NCBI GenBank assembly: GCA_003168235.1
Contig: PMSZ01000174.1
Span: 1-7,552, forward strand
DNA from: Acidobacteriaceae bacterium
GTDB lineage: Bacteria > Acidobacteriota > Terriglobia > Terriglobales > Acidobacteriaceae
DNA: 7,552 nt
Direction of reading: 5' to 3'
Both the position numbers and the translations under genes were made by a program. This document shows, in pieces, positions 1-5,079 of the stretch. Under the pieces are notes generated by a model that did not search any database, was not told the DNA's origin, and saw nothing but the letters and a program-made list of their open reading frames with translations. Numbering within the stretch: position 1 is the first letter of the stretch; each line of letters begins with the position of its first letter.

Positions 1-112
1 CATCGAGCATCGGCGGGACGCTTCGCCCGGATTATTTAAGAAATGATCGATCGTCGAAGTGGGGTTCTCTTCTGAATAATCTTCTTCGCCGGGTCGGCAT
101 CGCGGCGTCGCA

Positions 113-1000
113 TCAACGAGTTCTGCCGTCCGAAGGATCGCTCGAGGTGGCCACATCGAGGTCGAGGTGCAGCCGTTGCGCCGGATCGAGGCCGGGAGCG
201 TAACAGTTTTGATCTTTGTCGTTATTGCCGTTGTAATTGCCGCAGGCGGCTGCGAAGTGCGATCTCCGCGGAGACTGAGCGTATTGCCAGACTTCGGCAA
301 AAGCGATTCCGGACGATTCCGGCACTAACTTCTGAGAAGGATCTTTTCGTGAAACAACGCATCCGGGCGAAGGTGGACAGGAGTCGTTGACCACCCAGTA
401 TTTTATTTTTCTGCCGCCAGCGTTTTGCCGAATGTCTTCTGCAGTCACTATCGCGGTAACGACTGAAGCGCCCGAGCTTTCTTTCGCTGCGATTCCCGAG
501 CAGTACACGCCGGCGGAAAAACTTGCGGCGGTGACGCGATCAACCCAGGCATGAAGGTAAGCCCGTTGTTCGGGAAGCAGGCGTCCACCTTGTTCCTGGT
601 CGAGGAAAATGACGGTATGAGCTGAAAATCCTTCGATGCGGGCCGCTGAGATTGCGGCGCTGGCATCGGACTCGCCGAGTTGAGTCGCATCTCCACGGGC
701 TTTGATCTCGGCGTCCGTTCGGCCGTTGAATAAGACCAGGAAACCGAAGCCCGCCGACTGAAGAGCTTTTCGTTTTCCCGGCCACGAATTTGTTTTGGCT
801 CCCGGTGGATTGTTCAGCCAATAGCCGGAATAAGAGAAAGTGTCGCGGAGGATCTTCAAGTTGGCATCGCCGGGATAGTCGTTGCGATCGAAGCCGAGAT
901 AGGCAGATGACGCCTCCGGATGCTTCCCGGGAACGCGCGTTTGCAGAAGGCTAGCGGCAGATAATCCGACGATCGTCGCGATCAGCAGAACAACTTTCAT
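113..1000 (-). CDS. Exported DUF1906 (Rv2525c-like) glycoside-hydrolase-like protein
   Basis: The 295-residue product starts with a signal peptide (MKVVLLIATIVGLSAASLLQ, residues 1-20), so it should be exported. The rest resembles the DUF1906 / Rv2525c-like glycoside-hydrolase-like domain, a TIM-barrel family related to GH25 lysozymes. Visible marks are GFD at 36-38 at the first strand, FLDQE at 132-136 (acidic residues D134 and E136 at the end of a strand, where GH25-like enzymes keep catalytic acids), GVYCSG at 164-169, VWQY at 237-240 and LDLD at 279-282 near the end. Five cysteines (167, 208, 214, 253, 266) in the mature part suggest disulfides outside the cytoplasm. The start is supported by AAAGG (plus-strand 1010-1014) nine bases upstream. 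It lies 29 bases after the NIPSNAP gene and probably shares its transcript. The family's substrate is poorly defined; cell-wall glycan is a reasonable guess, and activity is not proven by sequence alone. Confidence 0.8.
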   Translation of the reverse strand: MKVVLLIATIVGLSAASLLQTRVPGKHPEASSAYLGFDRNDYPGDANLKILRDTFSYSGYWLNNPPGAKTNSWPGKRKALQSAGFGFLVLFNGRTDAEIKARGDATQLGESDASAAISAARIEGFSAHTVIFLDQEQGGRLLPEQRAYLHAWVDRVTAASFSAGVYCSGIAAKESSGASVVTAIVTAEDIRQNAGGRKIKYWVVNDSCPPSPGCVVSRKDPSQKLVPESSGIAFAEVWQYAQSPRRSHFAAACGNYNGNNDKDQNCYAPGLDPAQRLHLDLDVATSSDPSDGRTR

Positions 1001-1029
1001 TGTGGCTTGCCTTTCACTTCACGCCGCCA

Positions 1030-1344
1030 CTACCAGCGGACCAGATTGTCGGGATCATCGACCAGCACAACATCGTATTTTTCCAGCATCGGCATCAGGG
1101 TGTTCTCCAATTCGTTCTTCCACAATTCTCCTTCATAAAACTTCGCTTTCATAGGCTCGCGCGACGCCAGATCGGGAAAACCGCGCATGAAGAAGAAGAC
1201 GTCGGGATCTTCGATAGAGAGAAATGGCCCCAGAATTTTCATGCCGATTTCCGCATGCGCAGGAATCGTCTTGGTGTGGAAGGTCGCGAGGAAGTCGGCG
1301 CGCTTGCCGGGCTTGGTCTTGTAGGTTCGCATTTCGATAATCAT
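1030..1344 (-). CDS. NIPSNAP-family small protein
   Basis: This 104-residue protein matches the NIPSNAP family, a ferredoxin-like dimeric alpha+beta barrel fold. The typical N-terminus is present (MIIEMRTYKTKPGKRADFL, with the E-x-R-x-Y first strand at 4-8), followed by a central strand and helix with FFMRGFPDLASREP at 51-64, and a C-terminal strand ending in NLVRW. Length and layout fit a complete single-domain member. Bacterial members have no single known reaction, so no substrate can be named. It has no signal peptide and should be cytoplasmic. The first Met is preferred because family members begin with this strand, although only a poor Shine-Dalgarno (AGCGA) precedes it. It starts 30 bases after the kinase stop and ends 29 bases before the DUF1906 gene, which suggests read-through from the kinase operon. 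Confidence 0.85.
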   Translation of the reverse strand: MIIEMRTYKTKPGKRADFLATFHTKTIPAHAEIGMKILGPFLSIEDPDVFFFMRGFPDLASREPMKAKFYEGELWKNELENTLMPMLEKYDVVLVDDPDNLVRW

Positions 1345-1374
1345 ATTTCGCTAAATATGGGCAGCCTCGCCGAA

Positions 1375-3249
1375 TCAGGCGGTCATCTCTTCGTCCTGTG
1401 TGGGTTCGGGCTTTGCGGTTGCAGCGGGCAGGCGCAAGCGAAAGGTGGTGCCGGCTCCAACGATGGAATCGAATTCGACTGAGCCATAATGCCATTGCAT
1501 GATCTGGTAAGTTTGTGCCAGGCCGATACCGCTTCCGCCTTTGTCTCCTTTGGTGGTGTAGTAGAGTTCGAAGATTTTCTCCTGCGCTTCGGGGGGGATG
1601 CCGCAGCCCTGATCGCATACTTCGGCGACGATCATTTCGTCATCGCGCCGCGCCCTCAGCGTGAGCGTGCCGCCCGCGGCCATCGATTGCACGCCGTTGA
1701 GCAGCAAGTTCAGGACCGCCTGCTTCACCAGATCGGAATCGACGCGCACGGGCAAGGGGTCATCGTCTTGAGGCAGCTCCTGCACAATGCGCACGCCGGA
1801 GCGCGCGGCGTCGGGTGCGGCGAGCAGCGACACGCTCTCAACGATCTTTCGCAGATCGACATCTTCGAGCCGCAGATCACGCGGGCGGGTGAAATCCACC
1901 AGGATTTGCACGACGCGATCGAGGCGATGGATTTCACTGCCAATGATATCCATGTGGCGGCGGGTGTCGGGATCGTCCTGGCGCAATTTGTTTTGTAGCA
2001 ACTGCAGGTGCAGCACGATGGCGTTGATGGGATTCTTGACTTCGTGCGCGACGCCTCGGGTCAGACGTCCGCTGGCGGAAAGTCGGCGTGAGATCTCGAT
2101 CTCGTCCTCGATACGCTGAACGGATTCGGCGTCACGCATAGTCAACAAGGCACCGATGGGAGTACCTTTTTCCTGAATGAAGTCGAGGGAAACCTGCACT
2201 CGACGCCCGTCGGCGGCGTCGAATTCATATTGCACCAGCGGGCGCTGCTTCTGGAATGCGGGGAGGACGACCGCGCCCAGGACGGTTCCATCGGAAAAAA
2301 TCTCTTCCACGGTGCGGCCCAGAATTTCGCGCCGCGGTCGTCCCAGAAACTTTTCCGCCGAGGCGCTCACCAGCACGACGCGCGAATCGCGGGTGAAGAG
2401 CATGAGGCCATCCTGCAGCTTGGTCATGACCTGCTCGACGTTATCTTTGAGCGCGGAAAAGATCTGGTTGGTGTCGCGAATCTGGCGGCCGAGGTGGGCG
2501 ATCTTCAGCGAGACGAGTCCGACTTCGTCGTCGGAGCTGGCCTCGTCCGCGGGCAAGAGATCTCCGGCGCTGGCGCTGTCGAGGTTGCGGCTGATGACTT
2601 TCAAAGGACCCAGCGCAACATTCGATATCACCGCCGACAGGAGGAGCGAACAAAAAATCGCGACCACGGAAAAGAAAGCTGCCTGCTGCAGCTTCGGGGT
2701 CAGTTCGTTGCGCAGAAAAACCGTCGAGACACCAACGCGCACGCTGCCAAAAGGCAGCCCGTCAAACTCCATGCCGCCGCTGACGTCATAGACCGTTGCC
2801 GGAGCGTAGAGCAGTTGTAACTGGCGGCGGAAGCCGGCGTCGCGCAGCACGCTCAAAGATTCCCGCTGCGGCACCGGCTTGCCGTTGAGCGCGGGATTGG
2901 TGTCGAGAATCGCTCTGCCGTTAGGATCGATGATGGCGGCATCGTAGATGATGGGAGAGTTTCCTACGACCGATTCGAGCATGTCGTTGAGGTTGGTGTC
3001 AGATTGCAGGACATCGGCGATAGCGGTGCGCATTGCCGCAGGGTTTTCCGTATTAACCCGCGTACTGGTCAGATCGGGGACAGCTTTCGCCGCGGTGTAC
3101 TCGAGTTCGTTGGTGAGAGTGGAAGCGGTTTCATCGGTCCACAGCAAGCGCTGGCGCAAGAGTTGCGAGAGATAGACCCAGGAAAAGCACACCACGAGCG
3201 CCGTGAACAGCGTGGTGATCACGAGCACGATGATGAACTTGCGAGTCAT
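1375..3249 (-). CDS. Membrane sensor histidine kinase (NtrB/AtoS-like, HAMP-PAS-HisKA-HATPase)
   Basis: The 624-residue kinase has, in order: membrane helix 5-27; a periplasmic sensor region of about 160 residues (30-189) with a Cache-like stretch (AAIIDPNGRAIL at 104-115); a second helix 191-213; a HAMP-like linker about 213-265; a PAS domain about 272-378; HisKA with the H-box AHEVKNPINAI (phospho-acceptor His402); and a HATPase domain. The N-box is NLLLNGVQSM (514-523), the G1 box DQGCG (546-550), the F region IFELYYTTK (559-567) and the G2 box GGSGIGL (571-577). All catalytic boxes look intact. It should autophosphorylate on His402 and pass phosphate to Asp54 of the regulator encoded just upstream. 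It begins 86 bases after the regulator stop, with the palindromic heptamer repeat between them, and no clear Shine-Dalgarno precedes the ATG. The signal sensed cannot be read from the sequence. Confidence 0.93.
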   Translation of the reverse strand: MTRKFIIVLVITTLFTALVVCFSWVYLSQLLRQRLLWTDETASTLTNELEYTAAKAVPDLTSTRVNTENPAAMRTAIADVLQSDTNLNDMLESVVGNSPIIYDAAIIDPNGRAILDTNPALNGKPVPQRESLSVLRDAGFRRQLQLLYAPATVYDVSGGMEFDGLPFGSVRVGVSTVFLRNELTPKLQQAAFFSVVAIFCSLLLSAVISNVALGPLKVISRNLDSASAGDLLPADEASSDDEVGLVSLKIAHLGRQIRDTNQIFSALKDNVEQVMTKLQDGLMLFTRDSRVVLVSASAEKFLGRPRREILGRTVEEIFSDGTVLGAVVLPAFQKQRPLVQYEFDAADGRRVQVSLDFIQEKGTPIGALLTMRDAESVQRIEDEIEISRRLSASGRLTRGVAHEVKNPINAIVLHLQLLQNKLRQDDPDTRRHMDIIGSEIHRLDRVVQILVDFTRPRDLRLEDVDLRKIVESVSLLAAPDAARSGVRIVQELPQDDDPLPVRVDSDLVKQAVLNLLLNGVQSMAAGGTLTLRARRDDEMIVAEVCDQGCGIPPEAQEKIFELYYTTKGDKGGSGIGLAQTYQIMQWHYGSVEFDSIVGAGTTFRLRLPAATAKPEPTQDEEMTA

Positions 3250-3260
3250 GCGAGAAAAGC

Positions 3261-3344
3261 AGGTCTCAGGTCTTAGTTCCTAGGTCTTAGCGACGGGCGC
3301 CACGCAGGTGGTTTCTTAGACCTTAGACCTAAGACCTAAGACCT
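3261..3344. repeat. 84-bp imperfect palindrome of tandem heptamers (GGTCTTA type)
   Basis: Two 30-base arms (3261-3290 and 3315-3344) are inverted copies matching at 25 of 30 positions, around a 24-base spacer (3291-3314). Each arm is A + four heptamers + G. On the minus strand the 3344-3315 arm reads GGTCTTA, GGTCTTA, GGTCTAA, GGTCTAA. On the plus strand the 3261-3290 arm reads GGTCTCA, GGTCTTA, GTTCCTA, GGTCTTA. The spacer can itself fold (CCAC-CTGC-GTGG on the minus strand). The element fills nearly all of the gap between the regulator and kinase genes and overlaps the last 9 bases of the regulator gene. In RNA it would form a long hairpin. It looks like a REP- or MITE-style intergenic repeat, but no transposase or target-site duplication is evident, and copy number elsewhere cannot be seen from one window. 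Confidence 0.85.
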
Positions 3345-4748
3345 GGTACCCTCTCTTCCTTCTTCTTCCGGCGGCACCGTTTCTTGCGCACGATCGTATT
3401 CTTTCAGCTTGTTGTGCAGCGTCTTCAGGCTGATGCCGAGCATCTCGGCGGCGCGGGTTTTGTTGTTGGTCGTGGCCTGCAGGGTCTTCAGGATGAGCAG
3501 TTTCTCCGCTTCCTCGATCGTCGTGCCCACGCCAAGGTGCACGGCTTCGGGATCGTTAACGACCGGACGCACGCTTTGTCCGAAGCCGGGAGGCAGGTGC
3601 TTGGTTTCGACGAGTCCGCCGTCGCAGACGATCACGGCGCGTTCCAGGGTGTTACGCAACTCGCGTACATTTCCGGGCCACGAGTGAGCCTGAAACATAG
3701 TCAGTACCGCTTCGCTTACGTCGGCGACCTTGCGGTCGTGTTTCTGATTCATATCGGCAAGCAGACCTTTCACCAGCTCGCGGATATCTTCTTTATGCTC
3801 GCGGAGCGCCGGCATATGAATGTTGAAAACGTTGAGACGGTAATAAAGGTCCTCGCGCAGTTCTCCGTTGGCGACGGCGTCGTCGGGAACTTTGTTGGTC
3901 GCGGCGAGCACGCGCACGTCGACCGAGGTTTCGACCTTGCTGCCGAGGCGGCGGAGTTTGTGATCTTCAAGCACGCGCAGCAACTTGGCCTGGGTGCCCA
4001 CCGGCATCTCGCCAATCTCGTCGAGGAGCAGCGTTCCGCCTTCGGCTAATTCGAAACAGCCGGTGCGACGTTCGGCGGCGCCAGTGAATGCGCCTTTTTC
4101 GTGGCCAAAGATTTCGCTCTCGATCAGCGTCTCGGGGATGGCCGCACAGTTGATCGGGACGAATGGTTTGTTGCGCCGCGGGCTTAGATCATGAATCGTG
4201 CGCGCTACCAATTCCTTGCCGGTCCCACTCGCTCCCGTGATCAAGACCGAGGCGGTGCTGGGGGCGACCTGCTCGATCAGGCGGAAGATGGCCTGCATCT
4301 GGGAGGATGCGCCGACCAGGCGGCCCAGAGCTCCTTTGTCGCGCAGGCTGCGGCGGAGAGTTTCGTTTTCGGTGCGAGTGTTCAGGATTTCGCCGATGTT
4401 GGTAAGAATCGAACGCAGGCGGCGGAAGTCGATCGGCTTTTCGATATAGTCCTGCACGCCGAGGCGTCCCGCATGGAATGCGGTCTCGGTGGCTTTCTGG
4501 GCGGTGACCATAACGACCGCGATCGACTGCGACATGTCGGCGAGCTTCTCCACCAGTTCCATTCCGCCCATGCGCGGCATCTTGACGTCGGTGATCACGA
4601 TCGCCGGAGCGAACTGGGGAATTTTTTCCAAAGCTTCGAGGCCGTCGGCCGCAGTGGCCGTGCGATATCCCCAGCCAGAAACCAGTTCGGCCAGCCCGGT
4701 TCGCTCGTTCTCTTCGTCTTCGACAATCAATACGCGTTCTTGCGCCAT
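3336..4748 (-). CDS. NtrC-family sigma-54-dependent response regulator
   Basis: The 470-residue protein has the full NtrC layout. The receiver domain is residues 1-120, with acidic pocket E10/D11, phospho-acceptor Asp54 (ITDVKMP), Thr82 and Lys104. The AAA+ domain (about 143-380) has Walker A GASGTGKE (172-179), the sigma-54-contacting GAFTGA loop (219-224), Walker B GGTLLLDE (237-244), and the arginine-containing NVRELRNTLERA segment (360-371). A C-terminal Fis-type helix-turn-helix is at 431-451 (TRAAEMLGISLKTLHNKLKEY lies there). Once phosphorylated it should oligomerise and drive open-complex formation by sigma-54 RNA polymerase. The intact GAFTGA argues that it is a true activator. Only a weak GAAAG-type ribosome site precedes the ATG. 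The C-terminal Arg-Ser-stop is encoded by the heptamer repeat, so the original 3' end may have been altered. The partner is the kinase gene immediately downstream. Confidence 0.95.
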   Translation of the reverse strand: MAQERVLIVEDEENERTGLAELVSGWGYRTATAADGLEALEKIPQFAPAIVITDVKMPRMGGMELVEKLADMSQSIAVVMVTAQKATETAFHAGRLGVQDYIEKPIDFRRLRSILTNIGEILNTRTENETLRRSLRDKGALGRLVGASSQMQAIFRLIEQVAPSTASVLITGASGTGKELVARTIHDLSPRRNKPFVPINCAAIPETLIESEIFGHEKGAFTGAAERRTGCFELAEGGTLLLDEIGEMPVGTQAKLLRVLEDHKLRRLGSKVETSVDVRVLAATNKVPDDAVANGELREDLYYRLNVFNIHMPALREHKEDIRELVKGLLADMNQKHDRKVADVSEAVLTMFQAHSWPGNVRELRNTLERAVIVCDGGLVETKHLPPGFGQSVRPVVNDPEAVHLGVGTTIEEAEKLLILKTLQATTNNKTRAAEMLGISLKTLHNKLKEYDRAQETVPPEEEGREGTRS

Positions 4749-4786
4749 ATTTTTCTTTCAGTCAATTGGTCCTTTTGCCAGTTGTT

Positions 4787-4822
4787 CTTCGCTTAAGTCC
4801 CAGTCAGCATTATTCAGCGAAG
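4787..4822. promoter_or_regulatory. Inverted repeat CTTCGCT-N22-AGCGAAG, candidate operator
   Basis: CTTCGCT at 4787-4793 and AGCGAAG at 4816-4822 are perfect 7-base inverted copies, with centres 29 bases apart (near three helical turns). One arm lies in the spacer of the candidate regulator promoter and the other in its early transcribed region. This would suit a dimeric regulator acting on the two-component genes, or a leader hairpin. Seven-base inverted pairs can arise by chance in 331 bases, so support is modest. Confidence 0.3.
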
Positions 4823-4837
4823 CGCACAGCCTCGCAA
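4809..4837 (-). promoter_or_regulatory. Candidate sigma-70 promoter of the two-component operon
   Basis: On the minus strand, TTGCGA (4837-4832) is followed after 17 bases by AATAAT (4814-4809), which matches TATAAT at 5 of 6 positions. Spacing is ideal. Transcription would start near 4802, leaving a leader of about 54 bases before the regulator ATG at 4748. This is read by eye, without experimental or statistical support. Confidence 0.4.
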
Positions 4838-4868
4838 CCCGAGAGAGGTGCGGCGAATATCAATTTGA

Positions 4869-4914
4869 GAAAACGGCTGGGTTTTCGTGCCTGCGGACGG
4901 TTTTCGGGGCAGGC
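4869..4914. repeat. Two adjacent small inverted repeats in the divergent region
   Basis: GAAAAC (4869-4874) pairs with GTTTTC (4881-4886) around a 6-base loop. Just beyond, GCCTGC (4889-4894) pairs with GCAGGC (4909-4914) around a 14-base loop. The same stretch contains a direct repeat GGTTTTCG (4879-4886 approximately, and 4899-4906). They lie between the two candidate promoters and could be protein-binding sites, but they are short. Confidence 0.3.
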
Positions 4915-4954
4915 CGGGAGGATAAAAAATTCGTATGGAATCAGTGTTAGACTT

Positions 4955-4982
4955 TTGCAAAAATGCCTGCTTGCTGTAGAAT
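4955..4982 (+). promoter_or_regulatory. Candidate sigma-70 promoter of the OmpA-like gene
   Basis: TTGCAA (4955-4960; 4 of 6 to TTGACA) is followed after 16 bases by TAGAAT (4977-4982; 5 of 6 to TATAAT). A start near 4989 would give a leader of about 90 bases ending in the strong ribosome site. The AT-rich stretch at 5018-5055, with TATATT at 5045-5050, is an alternative -10 region nearer the gene. Confidence 0.4.
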
Positions 4983-5068
4983 TCCTGTTCCTGAGCTTAG
5001 GCCTATCTGTGCGTGCCCTAATTATTTTATAGATTTCAGTTCTATATATTTTGCTGTGGATTCGATTC

Positions 5069-5073
5069 GGAGG
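5069..5073 (+). promoter_or_regulatory. Strong Shine-Dalgarno GGAGG fixing the start of the OmpA-like gene
   Basis: GGAGG lies six bases before the ATG at 5080. The codons after this ATG encode a basic then hydrophobic signal peptide. This decides the start at 5080 over the in-frame ATG at 4963. It is by far the best ribosome site in the window, which suggests high expression of the porin. Confidence 0.85.
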
Positions 5074-5079
5074 AACTCA

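Larger units (their letters stand above)
4749..5079. other. Divergent intergenic region between the response regulator and the OmpA-like gene
   Basis: These 331 bases carry no gene I can support. The part near the plus-strand gene (about 5018-5055) is AT-rich. The region holds a candidate promoter for each direction, a 7-base inverted repeat (4787-4822), two smaller inverted repeats (4869-4886, 4889-4914), an 8-base palindrome TAGGCCTA (4998-5005), and the Shine-Dalgarno of the OmpA-like gene. A frame continuous with the OmpA-like gene extends upstream to an ATG at 4963, but it encodes no credible signal peptide and ignores the strong ribosome site at 5069-5073. I therefore treat it as non-coding leader. 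Confidence 0.75.

Noticed and set aside
1..112. Possible 3' end of a plus-strand gene (frames ending at TAA 37-39 or TGA 44-46) or a terminator after the DUF1906 gene
   Set aside because: Only a dozen codons are inside the window with no recognisable sequence, and the small CGGG/CCCG pairing near 14-29 lacks a T-run, so neither can be supported.
1000..1482. Open frame on the plus strand opposite the NIPSNAP gene and the kinase 3' end
   Set aside because: It spans two well-supported minus-strand genes and the gap between them and has no family resemblance; it is an antisense shadow.
3261..3344. Heptamer array as a CRISPR array or an intrinsic terminator
   Set aside because: Units are 7 bases without unique spacers, so it is not CRISPR. 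There is no T-run after the stem, and the kinase gene directly follows, so a terminator is unlikely.
3384..4049. Long plus-strand frame opposite the response regulator
   Set aside because: The minus-strand protein has a complete NtrC motif set; the opposite frame reads as composition-driven noise.
4770..4785. TGGCAA-like sequence on the minus strand as a sigma-54 -24 element
   Set aside because: The next TTG lies at the wrong distance and lacks the GC of the -12 element.
4963..5079. In-frame upstream extension of the OmpA-like gene starting at ATG 4963
   Set aside because: It would put 39 residues without signal-peptide character before a clear signal peptide, overlaps the candidate -10 element region, and ignores GGAGG six bases before the ATG at 5080.
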